Shown here: piece after piece, positions 18,101 to 25,598 of the stretch
How positions within the stretch are numbered: position 1 is the stretch's first letter
Layout: the number at the start of each line of letters is the position of its first letter
Source of the DNA: Flavobacteriales bacterium
Lineage (GTDB): Bacteria; Bacteroidota; Bacteroidia; Flavobacteriales; Schleiferiaceae
Direction of reading: 5' to 3'
Assembly: GCA_002737315.1 (NCBI GenBank)
Contig: NSIH01000005.1
Location: forward strand, 1 to 59,004
DNA: 59,004 nt
Translations under genes and position numbers: made by a program
Notes under the pieces: generated by a model
Seen by the model: only the letters and a program-made list of their open reading frames with translations
What the model was told of the DNA's origin: nothing
The model's database searches: none

Positions 18101-18426
18101 CGAACACCGAGGCAGTTTATGGCGACATGAACTACTACGGTAATACGTTTGGATACGCAAGGAATGCTCAAGAGTCTCACGTTTGGGATGCTTCGTTCAT
18201 TAAGCTTCGCGAAGTCGCTATTAACTACAGCTTCCCAATGGATCCCGCCGGATCAATTAAGGGATTTGACCTTTCTCTGGTTGGCCGCAATCTGGCTATC
18301 CTTTGGAAGAACGCACCATACACCGATCCAGAATACGGTCTCTCAGCAGGTAACCTTCAGGGATACCAGTCTGGTGCATACCCAGCGGTACGCGAGATCG
18401 GTCTGAACGCAAAATTGAAATTCTAA
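15148..18426 (+). CDS. SusC/RagA-family TonB-linked outer-membrane protein
   Basis: A 1092-aa TonB-dependent transporter. It has a signal peptide cut after about residue 22 (PAFA|Q), a carboxypeptidase-regulatory-like beta-sandwich (about 27-100, ending ALGYATQEV), the SusC hallmark DEVVVTALGITRDKKTVGYA (about 103-122), a plug with VVRGYKSLTGNNQALFVVDGIPI, and a 22-strand barrel ending in aromatic-rich strands and KLKF. It forms a lidded importer with the SusD lipoprotein encoded 13 bp downstream, energised by TonB/ExbB/ExbD. No glycoside hydrolase or peptidase is adjacent, so the substrate (glycan or peptide) is unknown. Its composition looks more AT-rich than its neighbours', as for a highly expressed gene. 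Confidence 0.96.
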   Translation: MKRKLFSIAFVAAALLSLPAFAQRTTSGTVTAASNGEALPSVAVRVKGTNLAAVTNFDGKYSISASQNAVLIFSALGYATQEVAASGAVVNVKLSESSSKLDEVVVTALGITRDKKTVGYAIQEVSGAEVTKVKDANFMASLSGKVAGVTIRQSGTMGGSSNVVVRGYKSLTGNNQALFVVDGIPISNDIYNSGNQRTGRGGYDYGNAAMDINPEDIDKVTILKGAAATALYGSRAANGVVLISTKRGSARKGLGVTLSSGLTVGSINPDTFVKYQKSYGPGYGSYYGNTDTINGTYTDYRMYDYDFNGDGTVDMVTPMEEDASFGMRFDPNLMVYTWESMVDGQPRPFVAGANDPTSFWENSATFNNNLSIDGGSDNGSFRLSATKFDMKGIQPNSSLQRNTFNFSGNLKASNRLTVSTVATFTQQKGRGRSGTGYDSRNVNQSFRQWFNVGADMAKLKQYYDETKRNISWNPYGPLYANPNQPHYFDNPYYMVNENYQNDQRNRLIGNMTANYRLNDWLDVTARANVDTYSDLQEERVSVSSVDVPEYTRRNRNFTETNLDLILTANRMIGSNINFNGNLGTNVRRTYYDFFGASTNGGLVVPGVYSLSNSVSAPAAPSEQNYTVGVDGYFGRASFLYKDYLSLDLTARYDISSTLPSGDNQYLYPSASLGLIFSELIDADGISFGKVRANFASVGSDAPAGALRDIYVMGTPFNGTPLATAPSTSNNPGLLPETTTSYEAGLEMQFADNRFGFDLTAYRAVSQNQIMPARVSSATGTIFKYVNAGIIENQGVELVLNASAIRTKDVGLDFALNYTRNRNKVVELFGDAESLQLTSNQGGIQLLAKTGEAYGTLFGIAHQRDVNGLPIVYPISATRGYRYLRTAAPESIGNINPDWYGGLNTSFRYKNLTASVLLDMQMGGSFFSLDTWYGFATGIYDRSAGLNDRGVERRELVSNNGGVNLGDVAVWDGSTLDEDGNPVTAANTEAVYGDMNYYGNTFGYARNAQESHVWDASFIKLREVAINYSFPMDPAGSIKGFDLSLVGRNLAILWKNAPYTDPEYGLSAGNLQGYQSGAYPAVREIGLNAKLKF

Positions 18427-18439
18427 TTACGAACGAATC

Positions 18440-19858
18440 ATGAAAAAGTTTCTTCTTTCTGCAGGCATTGCCTGCGCTGTGGCCTCGTGTACGAGCGATA
18501 TCACCAGCCTTAATGTAAACCCCAAGTCGCCAGAGAAGGTGCCAGCTGGGGCCTTGGTTGCCAATGCTACAATAACCCTTACCGATTATTTGGCCACCGT
18601 TAATGTCAACATGAACAACTTCAGCATGTGGGCTCAGCATATCACTGAGACAACCTACACGGACGAAGCCAATTTTGATTATCCGAACCGAGATGTCAAT
18701 GGCAACACCTTTGATGAGCTTTACACCAACGTCCTTCGTGACTTGGCCGAGGCAGAAAAGGCGGTGGCTGTGGATATTAACCTCTCTGAGGCCCAAAAGG
18801 TGCAGCAGATGGCGGTTATTGATGTCTTAGAAGTGTATACCTACCAAATTTTGGTAGACATCTTTGGAGACGTTCCCTACACCGAGGCGCTCTCTTCAGA
18901 GACGGTTGTTCCTGCCTACGATAAGGGCGAGGACATCTACACTGACCTTGCCGCTCGTTTGACTGCCGACATCGCCATCTTAGGAGGCGATAATGGTTTG
19001 GGTTCCTACGACCTGCTTTATGGTGGAAATTCCGATGGCTGGAAGAAGTTTGCTTCTTCAGTGCTTCTGAGGTTGGCCGTGCGTGTTGCAGACCATGACT
19101 TAGCTCGTGCCTCAAGCTGGGGTGCTGCGGCTTTGGCAGGGGGTGTGATTTTGACTCCCGCTGATGATGCTTCGCTGCAGTATGCTTCGGCGCCACCGCA
19201 TACCAACCCCCTATGGGACCAGTTGGTGCAGTCGGGGCGTTCTGACTTTATTGCCGCCAACACTCTTGGTGACGTGATGAATTCTTTGAACGATCCACGT
19301 CGTGGGATTTACTTCCGCAACAACAACGGTGACAGTGTGGTAGGCGCTCCTTATGGTTTGGCCTCTGCTTATCCTTTGTTTTCACAGCCTGGAGATTTGC
19401 TTGAGGATCCAACTCTTGCTCACACGCTCATTGACCACGTTGAAGTTCACTTCTTGTTGGCAGATGCTGCGGCACGTGGAGTTACCATTCCTGGAGCAAC
19501 GGCTGAGGGACTTTATCAAGCTGCGGTTGGAGCTTCTATTGTGAATTGGGGCGGAACGGCCACTGATGCCGCGGCCTATTTGGCCCAGCCGTCGGTTGCT
19601 TGGAATGCTACCAACTGGCAGTCGCGCTTAGGAACACAAAAGTGGATATCGCTCTTTATGCGCGGAAACGAAGCTTGGGCTGCGCAACGTCAGTATGATT
19701 TGCCAATGAACATTGCTGCCGAGGCACAGCGCGTTACTCCTTTGCGCATGAGCTACGGAGTTGACGAGTATGCCTTGAACAACGCAAATGTTACTGCCGC
19801 AGGTGCTAACTACCAAGGAGATAAGGACACCGCCCCAATTTTCTGGGATAAGGACTGA
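18440..19858 (+). CDS. SusD/RagB-like outer-membrane lipoprotein
   Basis: A 472-aa lipoprotein with signal MKKFLLSAGIACAVASC (lipid-modified Cys17) followed by TSDITSLNVNPKSPEKVP, the start typical of the SusD-like_2 branch of SusD/RagB proteins. TPR-like helices include MAVIDVLEVYTYQILVDIFGDVPYTEAL and WKKFASSVLLRLAVRV, which are family-conserved. It acts as the substrate-binding lid on the SusC barrel at the cell surface. Directly downstream of susC and followed by a strong terminator, so the two form a bicistronic unit. Substrate is unknown. Confidence 0.95.
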   Translation: MKKFLLSAGIACAVASCTSDITSLNVNPKSPEKVPAGALVANATITLTDYLATVNVNMNNFSMWAQHITETTYTDEANFDYPNRDVNGNTFDELYTNVLRDLAEAEKAVAVDINLSEAQKVQQMAVIDVLEVYTYQILVDIFGDVPYTEALSSETVVPAYDKGEDIYTDLAARLTADIAILGGDNGLGSYDLLYGGNSDGWKKFASSVLLRLAVRVADHDLARASSWGAAALAGGVILTPADDASLQYASAPPHTNPLWDQLVQSGRSDFIAANTLGDVMNSLNDPRRGIYFRNNNGDSVVGAPYGLASAYPLFSQPGDLLEDPTLAHTLIDHVEVHFLLADAAARGVTIPGATAEGLYQAAVGASIVNWGGTATDAAAYLAQPSVAWNATNWQSRLGTQKWISLFMRGNEAWAAQRQYDLPMNIAAEAQRVTPLRMSYGVDEYALNNANVTAAGANYQGDKDTAPIFWDKD

Positions 19859-19881
19859 TTTTATCTAGGCTTTAGTGAGCT

Positions 19882-19912
19882 AAGCCCCGCCGGTGACGGC
19901 GGGGCTTTTTTA
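19882..19912 (+). terminator. intrinsic terminator of the susCD operon
   Basis: An 11-bp perfect stem AAGCCCCGCCG/CGGCGGGGCTT (19882-19892 with 19897-19907) closed by a GNRA-type GTGA tetraloop and followed by a T run. It lies 23 bp after the susD stop. Confidence 0.93.
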
Positions 19913-19982
19913 TTGGATGCAAGCCAAGGCAGGATGCGATGCACGCCTACCTGCGATTCGCTAGCTTACTGTTCAACGCAAT

Positions 19983-20013
19983 AAAAAACCCGCCGGTTTG
20001 GGACGGCGGGTTT
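19983..20013 (-). terminator. intrinsic terminator of the lpx-efp operon
   Basis: A 10-bp perfect stem (19986-19995 with 20004-20013, arms AAACCCGCCG/CGGCGGGTTT) and an 8-nt loop. On the minus strand it is followed by TTTTTTAT, 19 bp after the efp stop. The 70 bp between the two terminators hold no recognisable feature. Confidence 0.9.
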
Positions 20014-20032
20014 GCGTGATGCTAAAGGGGAG

Positions 20033-20596
20033 CTACTTAGCGCGTTCCTTGTAGGTTCCGTCTACGGTATTGATGACGATGCGCTCGCCCGTTTCAACGA
20101 ATAGGGGAACGCGAATCTCGGTTCCGCCCGCGACCGTGGCTGGCTTGAGGGTATTGGTGGCGGTGTTTCCGCGCATGCCGGGTTCGGTGTAGGTTACCTC
20201 GAGGGTTACGGTCGTCGGAAGCTCTACGCTCAATGGGCGGTCTTCGTCAGCATGGAACATTACCATGCAAGACATGCCGTCTATCAAAAACTGCGGAGCA
20301 TTGATGACCTCTTTGGGCATGGGGATTTGCTCAAACGACTCCATATTCATAAAGTGGTAGCCGTCGGGGTCGTTGTAGAGGTACTGGTAGGTGCGAAACT
20401 CAATATTGATGACCTCGAGCTTGGTTCCGCTCGGGAAGGTGTGCTCCAAAACACGTCCGTCGTTGAGGTTGCGCAGTTTGGTTCGCACAAAGGCCGCCCC
20501 TTTGCCGGGTTTCACGTGCAAAAATTCGATGATTTGGCAGGGCGCGTGGTTAAAGTGAATGCACATGCCGTTCTTAATGTCTGCTGTCGAGGCCAT
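20033..20596 (-). CDS. efp: translation elongation factor P
   Basis: EF-P relieves ribosomes stalled on consecutive prolines. The 187-aa product has the three-domain EF-P pattern: KOW-like domain I with the exposed loop VKPGKGAAFVRTKLRNL (its Lys near residue 32 is the usual modified position), a central OB domain, and the C-terminal GNTATNTLKPATVAGGTEIRVPLFVETGERIVINT signature. Length is standard. It is the last gene of the minus-strand operon, 4 bp after the ABC ATPase gene. Confidence 0.97.
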   Translation of the reverse strand: MASTADIKNGMCIHFNHAPCQIIEFLHVKPGKGAAFVRTKLRNLNDGRVLEHTFPSGTKLEVINIEFRTYQYLYNDPDGYHFMNMESFEQIPMPKEVINAPQFLIDGMSCMVMFHADEDRPLSVELPTTVTLEVTYTEPGMRGNTATNTLKPATVAGGTEIRVPLFVETGERIVINTVDGTYKERAK

Positions 20597-20600
20597 AATT

Positions 20601-21233
20601 CTAGTATTTCGGTAAAGGTACGGAATCGCCTTGCGGCGATACAGCGCTGCTGCAGTGCCGCACTTCTTTTGGGTTATGGTTGCTGGCTACAAAAAGCATT
20701 CGTGCAGCCCCATGGGCAGGCTCGAGCTCGGCTTGCAGCATGCGGTCGAACCAATTTTGCGCGGACTCGTCGAGGTGGTTGCAGGGTTCGTCCAGGAGCA
20801 AAAGCGGCGCGTCGGTGCATACGGCGACCGCCAAGAGCAGGCGCTGCCTCTGCCCGCTCGAGAGGCTTTTAAGACTTCTGCTCCACATGGAATCGCTGGG
20901 GTCCAAGTACTTCCAGGGGTCGTTGCGCCATGCGCGAAGCTGGCCGTGCATCGCGACCCATTCCAATCCGCTGAGGTCTAGGGGAGGCTGAACGCCCGGC
21001 CCAGCCCAGCTCGCCTGCATGGTCCAGGAATCCTGGTCGAGGTAGGGCGAGGTCAGTTCACCAACCGAAGGGGGCATTTGGCCGCTCAAGAGCTGAATTA
21101 GGGTGCTTTTTCCCGATCCGTTGGCTCCAAGTACCGCGACGCGGGCTTCTGGTGACCATGTGGCAGACCATGGGTGGATGATTTCGGTTCCCGAAATCTG
21201 CTTACCGACCCCGTTCCAGTGCAGGCCAACCAT
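20601..21233 (-). CDS. ABC transporter ATP-binding protein (orphan)
   Basis: A 210-aa single ABC ATPase domain: Walker A GANGSGKS (residues 36-43), signature LSSGQRQRL (a variant of LSGGQ), Walker B LLLLDEPCNHLD, and the switch His in FVASNHNP. No permease or substrate-binding gene is adjacent; it lies between lpxA (4 bp upstream) and efp. Starting at ATG 21233 leaves the lpxA stop free; a longer reading would overlap lpxA. The context hints at envelope or lipid export but no partner is visible, so its role stays unassigned. Confidence 0.88.
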   Translation of the reverse strand: MVGLHWNGVGKQISGTEIIHPWSATWSPEARVAVLGANGSGKSTLIQLLSGQMPPSVGELTSPYLDQDSWTMQASWAGPGVQPPLDLSGLEWVAMHGQLRAWRNDPWKYLDPSDSMWSRSLKSLSSGQRQRLLLAVAVCTDAPLLLLDEPCNHLDESAQNWFDRMLQAELEPAHGAARMLFVASNHNPKEVRHCSSAVSPQGDSVPLPKY

Positions 21234-21237
21234 TCGC

Positions 21238-22011
21238 TTATTGCTTGCGGACGATGCCGCGGTCGGATGCCAAGACAAACTTCAGGAGCTCGGTGCACTC
21301 GGGGCTGGAGGCTACCTCGCGTTCGATTTCGCTCACCGCTTGGCTGGTGTTGAATCCGCTTTGGTAGAGCAAGCGGTATGCGTGGTGTATCTCTTCGATG
21401 CGGGTGTTGCTGAATCCGCGTCGGCGAAGGCCAACGGCATTCACGCCCTCGAAACTCAGGGGTTCGCGCGCGACGATGATGAAGGGGGGGACGTCTTTGC
21501 GAACCAGGGATCCGCCACCTATCATTACGTGGGAGCCAATTTTGACGAACTGGTGCACCGCCGACAGTCCGCCTAAAATAGACCAATCGCCAATTTCTAC
21601 GTGGCCAGCGAGCGCAACGTTGTTGACCAGAATTACGTGGTCGCCAATGATGCAGTCGTGGGCCACGTGGGCATAGGCCATGATGAGGCATTCTTTGCCC
21701 AGGATGGTTTTGCCGAATGCTTTGGTGCCTCGGTTAATGGTGGCTCCTTCGCGGACTATGCAGCCATCGCCTAAAAAAACCTCGCTGTACTCCCCGCTGA
21801 ATTTGAGGTCCTGGGGCATGCCGCCTACCACTGCGTTTTGGTGAATGCGGCAGTTTTTGCCCAGTCTGGAGCCGGCAAGCACATGGCCGCCGCTCATAAT
21901 CCAGGTTCCGTCGCCCAGCACGCAGTCTTGTTCGACCACTGCGAAGGCATCGATGCGGACGTTTCCGGCCAGCTTGGCCTCGGGGTGCACAGAGGCGAGA
22001 GCGGATACCAT
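21238..22011 (-). CDS. lpxA: acyl-ACP:UDP-GlcNAc O-acyltransferase
   Basis: First step of lipid A synthesis: transfers a 3-hydroxyacyl chain from ACP to the 3-OH of UDP-GlcNAc. The 257-aa protein is a left-handed beta-helix built of hexapeptide repeats (for example VRIDAF, CVLGDG, CRIHQN), with the family stretch CLIMAYAHVAHDCIIGDHVI containing the catalytic His, then a helical C-terminus including EGVNAVGLRRRGFS. It follows lpxC/fabZ by 3 bp in the same operon. Confidence 0.96.
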   Translation of the reverse strand: MVSALASVHPEAKLAGNVRIDAFAVVEQDCVLGDGTWIMSGGHVLAGSRLGKNCRIHQNAVVGGMPQDLKFSGEYSEVFLGDGCIVREGATINRGTKAFGKTILGKECLIMAYAHVAHDCIIGDHVILVNNVALAGHVEIGDWSILGGLSAVHQFVKIGSHVMIGGGSLVRKDVPPFIIVAREPLSFEGVNAVGLRRRGFSNTRIEEIHHAYRLLYQSGFNTSQAVSEIEREVASSPECTELLKFVLASDRGIVRKQ

Positions 22012-22014
22012 GGG

Positions 22015-23391
22015 CTACTTGTCTTTGGTAATAAATGCCGTGATAACGCCCTCGGTAGCAAGCTTTTGACCTACGAAGGCTTGGCCCCGCATCACGACGA
22101 TTCCGCGACGAATGGGTTGTTCCAAGGTGAGGTGAAAGTAGAGGGTGTCGCCGGGACCTACCTTGCTTTTAAACTTAACCTCGTCCATCTTAAGTAAGTA
22201 GGTGAGGTAGTTCTCGGGGTCTTCGACGGTGCTGAGCGCTAAAATTCCGCCCACTTGGGCCATGGCTTCAAGCTGCAGCACTCCAGGCATTACGGGCGCG
22301 CCCGGGAAGTGACCCACAAAAAAAGGCTCGTTCATGGTCACTGCCTTACTGCCCCAAACGTCGGTTTTCGAGAGGTGCAGAATTCGATCAACTAGCAAAA
22401 AGGGTGGCCTGTGCGGCAGAATCGACATTATTTTGGTGGCATCCATCAAAGCATCTGCGTTGGGATCAAAAAAGGGAACGGGGTTGACAGATTTTATCTG
22501 ATCCATAATAACTTGGGCGAGTAGGGTATTGATGCGGTGTCCGGGCTTAAAAATACGAATTTCGGCGGCAACAGGGCGCCCAATTAGTGCGAGATCGCCC
22601 AAGAGGTCAAGCATTTTATGCGCCGCGGGTTCGGCGGGCATTTTGAAGGGTGTCAGGGGTAGGGCACCAAGCGTTTCATTGGGAGCTATGGGATGCTTTA
22701 AAAATGCTTCAAGCGCCTGCCGTTCGTCGCTGCTTAGTTGGCGATCGAGTACTACGATGCCAGAACCTTCTTCGGCGCCCTGAAGCAGGCCCCGGTTAAT
22801 TAAGGGCAGCAAATGGCTTGCAAGGGTGAAGGTGCGAGCCGGGGCGATTTTTTGGGCGTACGATTCGCCATGGCTGTAGCGAAGGCTATTGAGACCCACG
22901 GCTTCGGGGTCGTGGCTTAAGTGCACCTGGTACTGGGGCATGGCTGCGGGAATGGCCTCGGCCCATGCGCCCGTTTTGGGGTCTTCAACGCGAATGGCAC
23001 TCTGGAGCGCGAAGCCCCGCATCGGTCCCACCTCTTCGAGTCCTGCCTGCAGTATTGCTTCTACCCATGGCATGGCGGACCCGTCGAGTATCGGAAGCTC
23101 TGCGGCCGAACAGTAAATTTCTGCGTCGAGGATTCCGAGTCCAAAAAGTGCGGAGAGAAGGTGCTCGGCGGTGTGTACGGTGGCGGATCCGTCGCTCAAG
23201 GTGGTGCAGCGGTCGGTTTCGCTCACCAAAGCCGGGTGAAGGGTCATGCTCGGTTGGTCCCTAAGATCCTGACGCACTAGGGTATAGCCCTTGTTTGAGA
23301 GTCCTGGTTTGACCAATACTTCGCAGGCAATTCCGCTGTGGATGCCGCGACCTTTGATGCTAAATTCTTGTCTGAGTGCGTTTTGAATCAA
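22015..23391 (-). CDS. lpxC/fabZ: bifunctional LpxC deacetylase / FabZ dehydratase
   Basis: A 458-aa fusion known in Bacteroidota. The LpxC part (about 1-300) removes the N-acetyl group of UDP-3-O-acyl-GlcNAc, the committed lipid A step. It retains Glu76 and His77 (HTAEH), His258 and Asp262 (AAHKMLD), and His285 (KPGHRIN), matching the zinc ligands and catalytic residues of E. coli LpxC. The FabZ part (about 315-458) is a 3-hydroxyacyl-ACP dehydratase with GHFPG (His361) and LEAMAQ (Glu375) catalytic motifs. The start is unusual: a TTG at 23391 inside TTGA shared with the lpxD stop; no suitable ATG exists and the N-terminus fits the family, so coupled translation is inferred. Confidence 0.95.
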   Translation of the reverse strand: MIQNALRQEFSIKGRGIHSGIACEVLVKPGLSNKGYTLVRQDLRDQPSMTLHPALVSETDRCTTLSDGSATVHTAEHLLSALFGLGILDAEIYCSAAELPILDGSAMPWVEAILQAGLEEVGPMRGFALQSAIRVEDPKTGAWAEAIPAAMPQYQVHLSHDPEAVGLNSLRYSHGESYAQKIAPARTFTLASHLLPLINRGLLQGAEEGSGIVVLDRQLSSDERQALEAFLKHPIAPNETLGALPLTPFKMPAEPAAHKMLDLLGDLALIGRPVAAEIRIFKPGHRINTLLAQVIMDQIKSVNPVPFFDPNADALMDATKIMSILPHRPPFLLVDRILHLSKTDVWGSKAVTMNEPFFVGHFPGAPVMPGVLQLEAMAQVGGILALSTVEDPENYLTYLLKMDEVKFKSKVGPGDTLYFHLTLEQPIRRGIVVMRGQAFVGQKLATEGVITAFITKDK

Positions 23392-24320
23392 CCTTGCTTG
23401 GCTTTTTGGGCCACAAATAAACGGCGGAATTCACGGGATTCCATTGCAGGGCTTCCAAGTACCTCAGAACGAGGGCCTAAAGATTTACCGACGCCGCTTT
23501 GCGCTCCAATTCTCGATCCTTGCCCTATGGTAAGGTGCCCGGCGATGCCGACTTGGCCGCCCACGACCACGTAGTCTTCAAGGACGGTTGATCCCGCCAC
23601 GCCAACCTGACCTGCCAAGACGCAGTGCTTGCCGATGCGCACATTGTGCCCGATTTGGCAGAGGTTGTCAAGTTTGCAGCCGTCGTCAATGAGGGTGATT
23701 CCTACCACCGCGCGGTCGACGCAGGTACCGGCACCGAGTTCTACGTTATTGCCAATCCGCACCGAGCCTAGGTGGGGAATTTTGGTCCAATGGGCAAGGT
23801 CTTGGTAGGGGGGTACAAATCCAAATCCGTCTGCGCCGAGCACGACGTTGGCGTGAATCAGGCAGTGTTCGCCTACCACAGTGCCAGGGTAGAGCACCAC
23901 TCCTGGGTTGAGTACGGTACCGGCTCCTACTTGAACGTCTTCGGCCATAACCACTCCTGGAGCAATGTGCACGGAGGGGTGAACCCCCGAGGGTCGGCCA
24001 GTGGCCCAGGCCACTTGTTTTTGCCCGCTCGCAAGCACGTCGGCCCAGGCGGCATAGGAATTAGCTACTCTTAGGACGCTTCCCTTGAATTCTTTGGGCG
24101 CTTGGTCTTTGGGGTCGCAGAGCACGACACTGGCTTTGCTCAGGGCCCAGGCGCTTCGGTAGCGGGGGTTGGAGATGAAGCTGATTCCGCCTTCGCTGCC
24201 CCCGGTGAGGGTGCAGGCCAAGTGCAGTTCATGGTCTGGCCCCTCGAGTTGGCCGCCCAGTTTTAATGCCCACTCTGAGGCCCGAAGGGGGGGCAAGGGG
24301 CTAGCCCTTAGTGGATCCAT
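23388..24320 (-). CDS. lpxD: UDP-3-O-acylglucosamine N-acyltransferase
   Basis: Third lipid A enzyme, adding the N-linked 3-hydroxyacyl chain. About 310 aa: an N-terminal uridine-binding domain (LRASEWALKLGGQLEGP.., ISFISNPRY), hexapeptide left-handed helix (VVLGADGFGFVPP is the family signature) and DNLCQIGHNVRIGKHC, which carries the catalytic His. ATG at 24320 is chosen; ATG at 24341 is an alternative. Either overlaps the end of the HD gene (13 or 34 bp), so translation is coupled. Gene order lpxD-lpxC/fabZ-lpxA is the usual Bacteroidota arrangement. Confidence 0.95.
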   Translation of the reverse strand: MDPLRASPLPPLRASEWALKLGGQLEGPDHELHLACTLTGGSEGGISFISNPRYRSAWALSKASVVLCDPKDQAPKEFKGSVLRVANSYAAWADVLASGQKQVAWATGRPSGVHPSVHIAPGVVMAEDVQVGAGTVLNPGVVLYPGTVVGEHCLIHANVVLGADGFGFVPPYQDLAHWTKIPHLGSVRIGNNVELGAGTCVDRAVVGITLIDDGCKLDNLCQIGHNVRIGKHCVLAGQVGVAGSTVLEDYVVVGGQVGIAGHLTIGQGSRIGAQSGVGKSLGPRSEVLGSPAMESREFRRLFVAQKAKQG

Positions 24321-25561
24321 GGTAGTTCTTTTGGCCAGCATACAAAGGGTCGCGTAGTTACTTGACTATAAACGCTTAAGGGAAGGATTTCTGATACCTC
24401 GGTCAATGGAAGAACGCTCCCATTTTTTTTGAGCAACTTAATTTCTTGTTTGTCAGCGGTATAAGTTTTATTGGAGGCAACGCCGTCGAGCACAAAATGA
24501 CGGGAGTCCTCGGCAGAAAGGCCCATTGAGGCGGCCACGGAGGCCTCTAAAGTTGCGCGGTCCTCTCGGGAGAGTGGGCGGTCGAGAAACTTAATTCGAA
24601 ACAGCTTGCGGTCTATTATTCGGCGGCTCATGGCGCTCAGCACGGGGTCAGGGTGCTGCTGCCACTGCTTGATGGCGCTGAGAATGTCGCTGTCGTCAAG
24701 GCGGGTAAAAAGGTCGAGCAACTCGGGCTCTTGGTTAAAATCCTTTTGGCTGGGGCGGCGGCCCAGCAGGATTTGCAGTTCTGCCCCGGCAAAGAGGGCC
24801 TCCCCGCGGCGGGCCAGCATCGAAGCCCTGCGGAGCACCTCCACGAGCATGCTCTCTGCACTCAGCACGGTTTTGTGCATGTAGACCTGCCAATACATCA
24901 GGCTGCGGCTAATCAAAAACTTTTCAATCGATGCAATGGCCTTGTGCTCCAAAACCAAATGCCCGTCAGACACGTGAAGCATTTCAAGCAGTCGGTCGCT
25001 GTTAATCGCCCCCTCGATGACTCCGGTGTAGAAGGCGTCGCGCTTGAGGTAGTCCATGCGGTCCATGTCGAGCTGCGACGAAATAAGCTCGTGCAAAAAA
25101 CGTTTGGGATGCCTGCCTTCAAAAATGGCGATGGCCTCGTCGAGGGCTCGGTCAAAATGCACGTTGAGGCGCTCCATAATCATGCGCGAGACGGTCTCGT
25201 GGTGCACGCCGTCGAGCAGGGTCTGCTCTAAGGCATGGCTAAAGGGTCCGTGGCCAATATCGTGCAGCAGTATGGCAATTTGCGCGGACTCTTCCTCAGA
25301 CGCAGTGATTTCGATGCCCTTGCGGCGCAGAACCTGGATGGCCTTCAGCATTAAATGCATGGCACCGAGAGCATGGTGAAAACGGGTGTGGTTGGCCCCA
25401 GGGTAGACCAAAGAGCTGAGCCCTAGTTGGCTAATTCGGCGCAGACGCTGAAAGTAAGGGTGCTCGACTAGATCAAATATCCGCTCCGACGGCAGTGAAA
25501 TAAAACCGTAGATCGGATCGTTAAAAAGCTTGAACTTGTTGGTCTCGGAGACGGACGGCAT
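24308..25561 (-). CDS. HD-domain phosphohydrolase
   Basis: A 417-aa member of the HD superfamily group related to dNTP triphosphohydrolases. Metal-binding residues are visible: HTRFHHALGAMHL (first His), ILLHDIGHGPFSHALE (HD pair and following His), HHETVSRMI, and SSQLDMDRMDYLKRD with the last Asp. The N-terminus (KLFNDPIYGFISLP, IFDLVEHPYFQRLRRISQLG) is typical of this family. The substrate is unknown, probably a nucleotide. Start ATG at 25561; the longer upstream reading collides with porX. It is first in the lpx operon and divergent from porX with 37 bp between starts. Confidence 0.92.
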   Translation of the reverse strand: MPSVSETNKFKLFNDPIYGFISLPSERIFDLVEHPYFQRLRRISQLGLSSLVYPGANHTRFHHALGAMHLMLKAIQVLRRKGIEITASEEESAQIAILLHDIGHGPFSHALEQTLLDGVHHETVSRMIMERLNVHFDRALDEAIAIFEGRHPKRFLHELISSQLDMDRMDYLKRDAFYTGVIEGAINSDRLLEMLHVSDGHLVLEHKAIASIEKFLISRSLMYWQVYMHKTVLSAESMLVEVLRRASMLARRGEALFAGAELQILLGRRPSQKDFNQEPELLDLFTRLDDSDILSAIKQWQQHPDPVLSAMSRRIIDRKLFRIKFLDRPLSREDRATLEASVAASMGLSAEDSRHFVLDGVASNKTYTADKQEIKLLKKNGSVLPLTEVSEILPLSVYSQVTTRPFVCWPKELPWIH

Positions 25562-25579
25562 AAAACAATCTTGAATCCC

Positions 25580-25587
25580 CAAACTTA
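25580..25587 (-). promoter_or_regulatory. -7 promoter element of the HD-lpx operon
   Basis: The minus strand reads TAAGTTTG, an exact TAnnTTTG, 18 nt before the HD gene ATG at 25561. It lies within the 37-bp region shared with the divergent porX gene. A TTTG on the same strand (25605 to 25602) sits 14 nt upstream, shorter than the usual -33 spacing. Confidence 0.5.
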
Positions 25588-25598
25588 ACCACAAAACC

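Noticed and set aside
19911-19982. tRNA-like stretch with GTTCAA between two terminators
   Set aside because: No cloverleaf can be drawn with a proper acceptor stem or anticodon arm; the fragment merely contains a T-loop-like hexamer.
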